From Pseudomonas marginalis (GTDB lineage Bacteria > Pseudomonadota > Gammaproteobacteria > Pseudomonadales > Pseudomonadaceae): a stretch of 64,000 nt of DNA. Positions 1 to 7,541 of the stretch are shown in pieces. The first letter of the stretch is position 1. The number at the start of each line of letters is the position of its first letter. The notes beneath the pieces were generated by a model, which did no database searches, was not told where the DNA came from, and worked only from the letters and a program-made list of their open reading frames with translations. Both the position numbers and the translations under genes were made by a program. The DNA lies in assembly GCF_008692035.1 (NCBI RefSeq), contig NZ_VTFG01000003.1:62001-126000 (forward strand), written 5' to 3'.

Positions 1-31
1 GCGGGTTGCCACATACGGGGTGGGTTTGGTT

Positions 32-778
32 TTACGCCTCGGCTGGTTTTTTGCCGCGAGGTTTTTTCTGCGCAGTTTCCCCGTCCTCCAGTGCGTCGCC
101 CCCCAGGCTGCGCGTCAACTCGACGGCGGCCTGCTGGAACAGGGGGTGCAATGTCTGCGCCTGCTCGGCGGTCAGGCGACTGGCCGGGCCGGACAGCACC
201 AGGGCACCGATCAGGTTTTCCCCTGGGCCGAAGATCGGCAATGCCATCGACGCGGCGTGGGGGTCGGTGGCGCCATGGGAAAACAACGGCTTGATCATCT
301 TCGCCGCCAGCGAATACGGCGTGCGTAACGCTTCGGCACCGGCTGCACCGTCCATGGGGCGGGTGTCGCCCGGTTGCAGGTGCAAGCGCAGGTGATGCGG
401 GGAGTTGACCCGGTAGAGGCACATTCGGTAGGCGCCGTGGCGCACATAGAATGAAGCTGTTTCGCCGGTTTCCTGGGTCAGGCGATGCAGCAGCGGGGTG
501 ATATGGCGCTCAAGGTCGAGGCCGTCCTGATACACCGTGTTCAAGCGCATGATCTCGGTCGCCAGCTGGTAGCGACCGTCCGCCAGGCGAGTGATCAGGC
601 CGTGGTCTTCCAGTGACACCATCAGGCGCATGATGGTGCTCTTGATCAGCCCGGTGCGCGCGGCCAGCTCGGCCAGTTCCAGGGCCGTGTCCCCCATCTT
701 GAAGGCGGTGAGCACGGTCAGCACCCGATCAGCCGAAGCAACTCCGGTGACGGCGGGGCGTGGGCGTGTTTTTACCAT
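32..778 (-). CDS. IclR family transcriptional regulator
   Basis: A 248-residue one-component regulator. An N-terminal winged helix-turn-helix (about residues 14-70, with the typical LTVLTAF and LAELAARTGL segments) is followed by an IclR effector domain (about 85-230). The C-terminal tail is short, basic and lysine-rich. I chose the ATG at 778 because AAGGAG precedes it; a longer reading frame to 826 starts inside unrelated sequence. It is the last gene of a minus-strand run (dehydrogenase, MFS transporter, regulator), so it probably controls that run and the divergent aldolase gene. IclR-like palindromes lie in the intergenic region at 3264-3576. The inducer cannot be read from the sequence. 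Confidence 0.9.
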   Translation of the reverse strand: MVKTRPRPAVTGVASADRVLTVLTAFKMGDTALELAELAARTGLIKSTIMRLMVSLEDHGLITRLADGRYQLATEIMRLNTVYQDGLDLERHITPLLHRLTQETGETASFYVRHGAYRMCLYRVNSPHHLRLHLQPGDTRPMDGAAGAEALRTPYSLAAKMIKPLFSHGATDPHAASMALPIFGPGENLIGALVLSGPASRLTAEQAQTLHPLFQQAAVELTRSLGGDALEDGETAQKKPRGKKPAEA

Positions 779-877
779 GGGGGGCTCCTTGAAGGGGGGG
801 GCGGGTACGCTGCAAAATACTGGCATTGCCCGCAGGGAGCAATGCCAAGCGATTGACCGTACAGCGATTTCAGCGCG

Positions 878-2203
878 TTACCGGGCGATCAGTTCGCCTG
901 TGCCGCTCAAATCCCGCATCTGCCTGCGCCCCATCAGCAGCACCATCACGGCACCGGCGGCACACAGCGCCGCCAGCGGCAACAGGGCCAGGGCGTAACT
1001 GCCGGTGGCGTGGTGAATGGTGCCGTACACATTCACCATGATGCCGCCACCAATCAGATTGGCCATCGCGCCCACGGCGGCCAGACCGGCGGCGGCAGTG
1101 GAGGACGAGAGCCAGGTCGAAACCAGTGCCCAGAACGGCCCCTTCATTGAGTACGCCCCGATCAACACCATGGACAGCATGAACACCGTCGCCACCAGCG
1201 AGGAGGTGACCAGTGCGAGCAGCAAACCGGCGGTGATCAGCAGCAAGGTCATCGCGGTGTGCCAGCGGCGTTCACCGCTCTTGTCGGAGCTGCGTCCCCA
1301 CAGAATCATCAGCACCGAAGCCAGTCCGTAGGGAATGGCATTGACCAGGCCGATTTCCAGGTTGTTCAGGTCAAACGTCTTGAGCAATTGCGGCGCCCAC
1401 ACGCTCATGGTGCTGCCGGCCGCCGACGCCCCGGAGTAGATCAGTGCCAGTACCCAAATGTGCTTGTGGCGCAGCAGTTTCCACAGCGAGATATGCCCGA
1501 TGGCGGTCTTGCGGCTGCGCTCTTCGTCCAGGCGGCCGGTGAGCCAGCTGCGTTGTTCGTTGCTCAGCCACTTGGCCTGTTCGGGGCGGTCGGTGAGTAC
1601 GAACAGGCAGGCGATGCCCAGCAGTACGGCGGGGATGCCCTCGATGATGAACAGCCAGTGCCAGCCGCGCATGCCGAACCAGCCGTCCAGGCTCAGCAAC
1701 AGGCCGGACAGCGGCGAACCAATGAAGTTGGCGCCGGGAATGGCGACCATGAAGATAGCGACCATGCGTCCACGGTATGCCGCTGGCAGCCAGTAGGTGA
1801 GGTACAGCAGCACACCCGGGAAGAAGCCGGCTTCGGCCGCACCCAGCAAAAAGCGCATCACGTACAGCGAATTGGCTCCGGTCACAAACGCGGTGCCGGC
1901 GGAAATCAGTCCCCAGGTGATCATGATCCGCGCAATCCACACCCGTGCGCCGAAACGTTGCAGCGCCAGGTTGCTTGGCACTTCCACCAGGAAATACGAC
2001 ACGAAGAACAGGCTGCTGGCAAAGCCGAAGATCGCCGGTGTAAGGCCCAGGTCCTGGTTCATCTGCAGGGATGCCATGCCGATATTGCCGCGATCAATGA
2101 TCGCCAGCAGGTAGCAAAGGATCAGGAACGGCAGGAGTCGCCACGCCACCTTGCGCATGGTTGAGCGCTCGATCGCGCTGATGTCGGTAGAACTGATAGG
2201 CAT
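878..2203 (-). CDS. MFS transporter, anion:cation symporter type
   Basis: A 441-residue inner-membrane transporter with about 12 hydrophobic segments. The N-terminus (KVAWRLLPFLILCYLLAIIDRGNIG) and the GRMVAIFMVAIPGANFIGSP loop are typical of the ACS family, which imports tartrate, phthalate, galactarate and similar carboxylates with protons. It lies between a 2-hydroxyacid dehydrogenase gene (82 bp upstream) and the IclR gene (99 bp downstream), all on the minus strand. By context it probably imports the acid that the neighbouring dehydrogenase and RraA-like aldolase act on. The family call is secure; the substrate is inferred only as an organic acid. Confidence 0.88.
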   Translation of the reverse strand: MPISSTDISAIERSTMRKVAWRLLPFLILCYLLAIIDRGNIGMASLQMNQDLGLTPAIFGFASSLFFVSYFLVEVPSNLALQRFGARVWIARIMITWGLISAGTAFVTGANSLYVMRFLLGAAEAGFFPGVLLYLTYWLPAAYRGRMVAIFMVAIPGANFIGSPLSGLLLSLDGWFGMRGWHWLFIIEGIPAVLLGIACLFVLTDRPEQAKWLSNEQRSWLTGRLDEERSRKTAIGHISLWKLLRHKHIWVLALIYSGASAAGSTMSVWAPQLLKTFDLNNLEIGLVNAIPYGLASVLMILWGRSSDKSGERRWHTAMTLLLITAGLLLALVTSSLVATVFMLSMVLIGAYSMKGPFWALVSTWLSSSTAAAGLAAVGAMANLIGGGIMVNVYGTIHHATGSYALALLPLAALCAAGAVMVLLMGRRQMRDLSGTGELIAR

Positions 2204-2285
2204 GACTCTCTCCCATTTTGTTTTTTTTGGAGAAGCGTAATGAGCTCGACCTTCCTTGGGTGAAGGCCGGGCGATGGGCGTTCAA

Positions 2286-3263
2286 TCAGTGTGCGAACAG
2301 GTGGCGGTTGACCACCGAACGCGGCTCCGGTGCGCAGCCGTCCCAGAAGTCGATGATCTGTTGCACGGCCAGCAGGCCCACGCGATCGCGCGCCTCGGCA
2401 GTGTTGGCGCCTACGTGGGGGGTGGCGACCAGGGTCGGCAGGCCCCACAGCGCTGAGTCGGTGGGTGGCGGTTCGGGGTTGAAGGTGTCGAGGCCGGCGC
2501 CGGCGATCTGGCCGGTGCTCAGCGCCTGCACCAGCGCTTCGGTATCGATCAGCTCGCCGCGTGCGGTGTTGATCAACAGGCTGCCTGGGCGCATGCGCTT
2601 GAACTGCGCCGCGCCGAAAAGGTTGCGGTTCTGCTCGGTCAGCGGGCAATGCAGGCTGATGATATCGCAGCTCGTCAGCAAGGCATCGAAGTCCTCGGCG
2701 CGCTCGACATTCGGCAGGTCGGGCAGGTTGCTCAAGTAGGGATCAAATACCTTGATGGTCATGCGCAGCGGCGTTACCAGTTCCATCAGGATTCGCCCGA
2801 TAGCGCCCAGGCCCACCAGGCCCAGGGTCTTGCCGGACAGCTCGATGCCCACGGCGGTCGCTTTGTCCCAATGGCCGTTACGCATGCGCGCATCGAGCAG
2901 GGCAGTCTGGCGCGCGACGCTGAACATCAGCGCCAGGGCATGCTCAGCCACCGATTGCGCATTGGCGCCCAGGGCGATGGTGACGGGGATGCCGCGTTCA
3001 GCGGCGGCGGCGATGTCGATGGTGTCGTAGCCCACGCCGTGCTTGGCGATGATCTTCAGCGCGGGCGATGCATTGATCATGTCCCGGGTCAGTTTGCCCT
3101 GGCGCACGATGATTGCGTCCGGCTGTTCGCGGGCAATGATCGCGGTGAGTTCGTCGGCCGGGGCATACGGGGTGGTAGGGATTACGCGCACGCCATGGGC
3201 GGCGGCGTGGGCCATGGCTTCGGCGGTTAATTGCGGGCCGGTCAGCAGGAGGGTTCGGGTCAT
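2286..3263 (-). CDS. D-isomer specific 2-hydroxyacid dehydrogenase
   Basis: A 325-residue NAD(P)-dependent dehydrogenase of the phosphoglycerate dehydrogenase superfamily. It shows the split catalytic domain, the dinucleotide-binding GLGAIG motif (151-156), and the catalytic triad Arg235 (INTARGELID), Glu264 (NPEPPP) and His283 (TPHVGA). It lacks the C-terminal ACT domain of biosynthetic SerA, so it is a catabolic type reducing or oxidising a 2-keto/2-hydroxy acid. An ORF extends to 3506, but ATG 3263 gives the family N-terminus (TRTLLLTGP). It is the first gene of the minus-strand IclR operon and diverges from the RraA-like gene across a 313-bp regulatory gap. Confidence 0.9.
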   Translation of the reverse strand: MTRTLLLTGPQLTAEAMAHAAAHGVRVIPTTPYAPADELTAIIAREQPDAIIVRQGKLTRDMINASPALKIIAKHGVGYDTIDIAAAAERGIPVTIALGANAQSVAEHALALMFSVARQTALLDARMRNGHWDKATAVGIELSGKTLGLVGLGAIGRILMELVTPLRMTIKVFDPYLSNLPDLPNVERAEDFDALLTSCDIISLHCPLTEQNRNLFGAAQFKRMRPGSLLINTARGELIDTEALVQALSTGQIAGAGLDTFNPEPPPTDSALWGLPTLVATPHVGANTAEARDRVGLLAVQQIIDFWDGCAPEPRSVVNRHLFAH

Positions 3264-3576
3264 TTGGCGCACCTTGGTTTTCTTATCTGTGTGCAGTTGG
3301 CGGTTCGTGATGTCGCTCAACAGTGCTCGAAACCTAACATAATGAAATGGCGTTGCAATAAATAATTTTTGTTGATTTGCGCGAAACGGTTGAGTGCGCG
3401 CGTGCAACCCCGTGTTATTCAACGAATTAAGGGTTTTATTCAGCGTTAAAGCGTTTTTCATGTGCCGAAGCCGCTGTGGGTGAGTCTTGTCAGTTTTAAA
3501 TTGCAATGTTAATTTCGAAATGCCATTTCATTTTATGAGTTTTCACCCTTAATAAAAACCACAAGAGGAATGCCCC
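3264..3576. promoter_or_regulatory. Divergent promoter region with IclR-like operators
   Basis: This AT-rich 313-bp gap holds no gene and serves the dehydrogenase (minus) and aldolase (plus) operons. Two related near-palindromes are visible: GAAATGCCATTTC at 3517-3529, about 48 bp before the aldolase start, and GAAATGGCGTTGC at 3344-3356, about 81 bp before the dehydrogenase start. The second matches the reverse complement of the first at 11 of 13 positions. The GAAAT...ATTTC form resembles known IclR-family operators. Binding by the IclR protein encoded at 32-778 is inferred from position and motif type. Confidence 0.55.
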
Positions 3577-4251
3577 ATGTCCATCGGATTCAGAGTGCTC
3601 ACGCAGCAACGTAAAGTCGCGGCCGAGTGGGTCGAGCGGTACCGGACAATGCCCGTCGCCAATATCAGCGATTCGATGAACCGCATGACCGCCGGTGGCG
3701 CCGCCCTGCAACCGATGCACCACAAGGGCGTGCTGGTGGGGCCGGCGCTGACCGTCAAAGCGCGGCCTGGGGACAACCTGATGCTGCATTACGCCCTGGA
3801 TATCGCCCAGCCTGGCGACGTGATTGTGGTCGACGCCGGCGGCGACTTGAGCAACGCACTGATCGGCGAAATGATGGTGGCGTACGCGATCAAGAAAGGC
3901 GTGGCCGGCATTGTGATCAATGGCGCCATTCGCGATGCTGCGAGTATCGGTGCCGGTGACTTCCCGGTGTTTGCCGCCGGCATCACCCATCGCGGCCCGT
4001 ACAAGGACGGCCCGGGCGAGGTGAACGTACCGATTGCCTTGGCGGGCATGGTGATCGAACCGGGAGATCTGGTGATGGGTGACGAAGATGGCTTGATCTG
4101 CGTGCCCTTCGATCAGGTCGGCGAGGTGTATGATCGCGCCTACGCCAAGCATGCCGCTGAACAGAAGCAGCTTGAACAGATCGCGCTGGGCGAGAACGAT
4201 CGCACCTGGGTCCTGAAATCGCTCACACAAAAGGGCTGCGAGTTTATTTGA
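3577..4251 (+). CDS. RraA family aldolase/decarboxylase (HMG aldolase-like)
   Basis: A 224-residue member of the RraA / 4-hydroxy-4-methyl-2-oxoglutarate aldolase fold. The conserved substrate and metal region is present: GDVIVVDAGGD, then GEMM (Gly98-Glu99), and VINGAIRD with Arg119-Asp120. The metal-dependent members split 4-carboxy-4-hydroxy-2-oxo acids to pyruvate or decarboxylate oxaloacetate. Others only inhibit RNase E, but the metabolic neighbours (2-hydroxyacid dehydrogenase, carboxylate transporter) favour an aldolase. AGAGGA precedes the ATG. Its stop overlaps the start of the next gene, so the two are translationally coupled. Confidence 0.85.
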   Translation: MSIGFRVLTQQRKVAAEWVERYRTMPVANISDSMNRMTAGGAALQPMHHKGVLVGPALTVKARPGDNLMLHYALDIAQPGDVIVVDAGGDLSNALIGEMMVAYAIKKGVAGIVINGAIRDAASIGAGDFPVFAAGITHRGPYKDGPGEVNVPIALAGMVIEPGDLVMGDEDGLICVPFDQVGEVYDRAYAKHAAEQKQLEQIALGENDRTWVLKSLTQKGCEFI

Positions 4252-5468
4252 ATCCTGCTTCCCACTCCCGTTGGCCGGCGCCTGCGCGCGCGCTGCGCCA
4301 TCGAAATTTCCAGATCTACTTTGTCGGCCAGGGCCTTTCCACCCTGGGCAAGTGGGTGCAACAGGTCGCGCTGTCCTGGCTCGCCTATCACTTGACGGGC
4401 TCGGCCGTGCTGCTGGGGGCGATTGCGTTTCTGACGCTGTTGCCTCAGCTGCTGGTGGGACCGCTGGCGGGCGCCTGGTCCGACCGCCATGACAAACGCC
4501 GCCTGTTGATGGCGGTGCAGGCCGCCCTGGCCCTGCAATCGTTGGCCCTGGCCGTGCTGACCTGGCAGCAGTGGATGGGCCGTGAAGTGATCATCGCCAT
4601 GGCGCTTCTGCTGGGTTTGCTCAACGCCCTGGAAACGCCGCTGCGCCAAGCCTTGATCGCGAGCTTTGTCGATGAGCCCAAAGACCTGCCCAACGCCCTT
4701 GTGCTCAACGCGATGCTGATCAATGCCGCACGCTTTATCGGCCCGCCGTTGGCCGGCTTGCTGATCAACTGGAGCGGCGAGGCCGGTTGCTTTGTGCTCA
4801 CTTCCATCGCGTTCGGTATGTTGCTGATCGGCCTGGGCAGGGTGCAAAGCCGAGCGCAGGCCAGGGCCCAAGGGTCTACCGGGGAGATTTTCCGCGAAGG
4901 TCTGCGCTACCTGTGGACCACCCTGGCGATTCGGCGGCTGCTGGTCAGTGTGGTGATGGTCAACCTGTTGGCGTCCTGCTACACCGTACTGCTGCCGATC
5001 CTGGCCAAGCATGCGTTCAGCGGCGATGCGCAAACCCTCGGCTGGCTGTGGGGCGCAGCCGGTGCCGGTGCGTTTGTGGCCACGATCTTCCTGGCGTTTG
5101 CCGGCAGTGCTTCGAACCTGGGCCGCATTATCGTGCTCGGCACGCTGGTCTGTGCGGTGTCGCTGTGCGCGGTGGCGGCCAACCCGCCGCTGTGGTTCAC
5201 CCTGGCGGCGCTTGCCGGGCTGGGCTTCGGCATCACGGTGAGCAATGTCAGCAGCAATATGACCCTGCAAAGCGCGGCGCCGGAAGCGTTGCGCGGCCGG
5301 GTGATTGCGTTCTATATCGCCATGCGTTTCGGCTTTGAAGCCATCGGCGGATTGTTGGCCGGCCTGCTGGCGGCAGCGCTGAGCGTGCAATGGACATTGC
5401 TGCTGGCGGGGCTGTTGCTGGGGGTTTATCAGGGTGTCAGTGGGTACATCAGCCGCAGGCGTGGTTGA
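4248..5468 (+). CDS. MFS transporter, EntS/MFS_3 type exporter
   Basis: A 406-residue, 12-helix transporter of the MFS_3 (enterobactin exporter EntS-like) type. It has the diagnostic N-terminus RNFQIYFVGQGLSTLGKWVQ and the loop WSDRHDKRR between helices 2 and 3. The frame begins at a TTG (4248) overlapping the TGA stop of the aldolase gene. No better start precedes the conserved N-terminus, so coupled translation is likely. Members of this type usually export small molecules or siderophores; its link to the organic-acid pathway is only positional. It converges with the flavin monooxygenase gene that ends at 5497. Confidence 0.82.
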   Translation: MNPASHSRWPAPARALRHRNFQIYFVGQGLSTLGKWVQQVALSWLAYHLTGSAVLLGAIAFLTLLPQLLVGPLAGAWSDRHDKRRLLMAVQAALALQSLALAVLTWQQWMGREVIIAMALLLGLLNALETPLRQALIASFVDEPKDLPNALVLNAMLINAARFIGPPLAGLLINWSGEAGCFVLTSIAFGMLLIGLGRVQSRAQARAQGSTGEIFREGLRYLWTTLAIRRLLVSVVMVNLLASCYTVLLPILAKHAFSGDAQTLGWLWGAAGAGAFVATIFLAFAGSASNLGRIIVLGTLVCAVSLCAVAANPPLWFTLAALAGLGFGITVSNVSSNMTLQSAAPEALRGRVIAFYIAMRFGFEAIGGLLAGLLAAALSVQWTLLLAGLLLGVYQGVSGYISRRRG

Positions 5469-5496
5469 CAGCAACCACGCCTGCGCCGCGTGTCTC

Positions 5497-6540
5497 TCAA
5501 CGAAACGCCGGCACCACCTGCTCGATAAACAACGCCAACGACTTCTTCTTCTCGGCATGGGGCAGGCTGTTGTCGCACCAGAAGCTGAACTCATCCACGC
5601 CCAGCTCCTGGTAGTAACGGATGCGCGGGATGATTTCTTCGGCGGTGCCGATCATCGCGGTCTTGTGCAGGCTGTCCAGTTCGAACTCCGGGCGGGCGGC
5701 GAATTTTTCTTCCGGGCTCGGTGCCAGGAAGCCATTCACCGGTACCTCTTTATTACCGAACCAGGCATCGAAGGTGCGATAGAACTTCGAGATCGCCTTG
5801 GCCCCGATTTTCCAGCCGTCCGGATCATCGGCGGCATGCACGTGGGTGTGGCGCAGCACCATCAGTTGCGGGCGCGGTACGCCGGGGTTGTTGTCGAGGG
5901 CTGCCTGGAATTTGTTTTTCAGGTCGAGGACTTCCTCGTCGCCCTTCATCAGCGGCGTGACCATCACGTTGCAGCCGTTGGCCACCGCAAAGTTGTGCGA
6001 GTCCGGGTCGCGGGCGGCGATCCACATCGGCGGGTTGGGCTGCTGGATCGGCTTGGGCACGCTGGTGGAGGTGGGGAATTTCCAGATGTCGCCGTCGTGG
6101 GCGTAGTCGCCTTTCCACAACGCACGCACCACCGGCACCATCTCGCGCAGCGCCTGGCCGCCGCTGGAAGCGGGCATGCCGCCGGCCATGCGGTCGAACT
6201 CCACCTGGTAAGCGCCACGGGCCAGGCCGACTTCCATGCGCCCGTTGCTGATCACGTCGAGCAAGGCGCATTCGCCCGCCACCCGCAACGGATGCCAGAA
6301 CGGCGCGATGATGGTGCCGGCGCCCAGGCGAATGGTGGTGGTCTTGGCCGCGAGGTAAGCCAGCAGCGGCATCGGGCTTGGCGAGATGGTGTATTCCATG
6401 GCGTGGTGTTCGCCAATCCATACGGTGCTGAAACCGCCAGCCTCCGCCATCAAGGTCAGTTCAGTCAGGTCTTCGAACAACTGACGGTGGCTGACACTTT
6501 CGTCCCAACGTTCCATGTGTACGAACAGGGAAAACTTCAT
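5497..6540 (-). CDS. LLM class flavin-dependent monooxygenase (luciferase-like)
   Basis: A 347-residue bacterial-luciferase-like TIM-barrel oxygenase that would use reduced FMN supplied by a separate reductase. Family features include the N-terminal MKFSLFVHMERWD strand, ERGF-type helix (AEAGGFSTVWIGEHH), the TTTIRLGAGTIIAPFWHPLRVA block, and NGRMEVGLARGAYQVEF. Its promoter carries a GGTATACC palindrome (6648-6664) shared with the flavin reductase, permease, ABC importer, ribB-like and AA_synth genes of this window. It is therefore probably the oxygenase of that GntR regulon. RutA-like pyrimidine oxygenases are a functional analogy (oxygenase + reductase + NCS1 permease), but the rest of the rut set is absent. 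The substrate is unknown. Confidence 0.88.
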   Translation of the reverse strand: MKFSLFVHMERWDESVSHRQLFEDLTELTLMAEAGGFSTVWIGEHHAMEYTISPSPMPLLAYLAAKTTTIRLGAGTIIAPFWHPLRVAGECALLDVISNGRMEVGLARGAYQVEFDRMAGGMPASSGGQALREMVPVVRALWKGDYAHDGDIWKFPTSTSVPKPIQQPNPPMWIAARDPDSHNFAVANGCNVMVTPLMKGDEEVLDLKNKFQAALDNNPGVPRPQLMVLRHTHVHAADDPDGWKIGAKAISKFYRTFDAWFGNKEVPVNGFLAPSPEEKFAARPEFELDSLHKTAMIGTAEEIIPRIRYYQELGVDEFSFWCDNSLPHAEKKKSLALFIEQVVPAFR

Positions 6541-6647
6541 GACGCTTACCTCGGATCTATTGTGATCGGCCTGTCGACTGCGGGCCCTTAAGTGCTCTCG
6601 CCAATGTGAAGCCTGCCAGTGATGACGGCGGTTCGGCGGATTGATTG

Positions 6648-6664
6648 TTGGTATACCATAATAC
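6648..6664. promoter_or_regulatory. GntR-type operator, monooxygenase promoter
   Basis: TTGGTATACCATAATAC lies 108-124 bp upstream of the luciferase-like monooxygenase start (6540, minus strand). Its core GGTATACC is a perfect palindrome. The same sequence recurs at 7268, 7441, 41026, 42226 and 47621. FCD-type GntR proteins typically bind nTnGTnnACnAn-like palindromes, so the GntR protein at 43266-44018 is the best candidate binder (inference). Confidence 0.7.
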
Positions 6665-6734
6665 GGAATGTCCGCAAAATTTTTCTCTCAACCGGTTACC
6701 GGGCTGACACCCGCAATCAAACTGTGGGAGGGGC

Positions 6735-7220
6735 TCAGGCCGGCAGCGGCAGGGCGCCCATCTTGCCGTGGCAATACACCAGTGGCCCGGCGTTCTGCCG
6801 GGGCACGATCAGGTTCTTCACTGCGCCGACCATGATCGCGTGATCGCCGCCTTCGTATTCGCGCCACAACTCGCACTCGATCACCGCCGTGGCATTCGCC
6901 AGGATCGGGTTGCCCAACTCACTGAGGGTCCATTCAATGCCCTGGGCCTTGTCCTTGCCCTTGCGCGCAAAGGCATAGGCTTCTGTTTGCTGCCCACCGG
7001 AAAGCACATGAATGGCAAAGCGTTTGTTCTTGATCAACACCGGGTACGAGTCGGAGCTGTAGTTGGGGCAGAACAGCACCAGGGCCGGGTCCATGGACAA
7101 CGAGCTGAAGGCACTGGCGGTCAACCCGACGATTTGCCCGTCGTCATCGAGCGTGGTGATCACGGTGACCCCGGACGGAAACGAACCCATCACTTGTTTG
7201 TAGATAGCGGCATCGATCAT
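6735..7220 (-). CDS. Flavin reductase family protein (FMN reductase component)
   Basis: A 161-residue flavin reductase of the RutF/HpaC-like split-barrel family, which makes reduced FMN or FAD with NAD(P)H for a partner oxygenase. Landmarks are SFPSGVTVITT near residue 12, LTASAFSSLSMDPALVLFCPN, FAIHVLS, and the C-terminal GDHAIMVGAVKNL with GPLVYCHGKMG. The ATG at 7220 matches the N-terminus of the paralogue at 44149-44634 (MIEPGIYKDVMSSFPSG); about two thirds of residues are identical by eye. It lies just upstream of the luciferase-like oxygenase gene, with a 194-bp gap. Its own promoter carries a GntR-type palindrome at 7268-7284. Confidence 0.9.
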   Translation of the reverse strand: MIDAAIYKQVMGSFPSGVTVITTLDDDGQIVGLTASAFSSLSMDPALVLFCPNYSSDSYPVLIKNKRFAIHVLSGGQQTEAYAFARKGKDKAQGIEWTLSELGNPILANATAVIECELWREYEGGDHAIMVGAVKNLIVPRQNAGPLVYCHGKMGALPLPA

Positions 7221-7267
7221 GGGGCGGTCCTCTGCGGATAAAGCGGTTTTTATGGTTTGTAGGTCTG

Positions 7268-7284
7268 ATGGTATACCGTAATAC
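7268..7284. promoter_or_regulatory. GntR-type operator, flavin reductase promoter
   Basis: ATGGTATACCGTAATAC lies 48-64 bp upstream of the flavin reductase start. It differs by two bases from the copies at 6648 and 47629. It sits in the 321-bp divergent gap 7221-7541, which contains no gene and serves the reductase (minus) and the permease (plus). Confidence 0.68.
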
Positions 7285-7440
7285 AATCGATGCAACCGCT
7301 TTTTCAGTCGCCCGATGAACGTCAAGGCTGGGTCTAATAGCCAATAAATACGGGCGCCATGGCAGGAAATAACGGGGTGCCCTGTGGCACACTTGCGGAT
7401 CAGATGGGCGCTGAAACTACGGATCAGTCTTGTGAAAATG

Positions 7441-7459
7441 TTGGAATACCATAATATGG
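7441..7459. promoter_or_regulatory. GntR-type operator, NCS1 permease promoter
   Basis: TTGGAATACCATAATATGG lies 83-101 bp upstream of the permease ATG (7542). Its TGGAATACCATAATA segment is repeated as its reverse complement in the ABC-importer promoter at 41038-41052. This ties the two transport systems to one regulon. Confidence 0.65.
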
Positions 7460-7541
7460 TGTTCATCTGAGGGGCGGCCAGAGAGCTCCCCCGGTGTGGC
7501 GTCAAACAACTATAAGATCAGACAAACGCGAGTTCATTTCC

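Noticed and set aside
7384..7396. TGGCACACTTGCG as a sigma-54 promoter before the NCS1 permease
   Set aside because: GG and GC are separated by 7 bases instead of 10, so the spacing is wrong.
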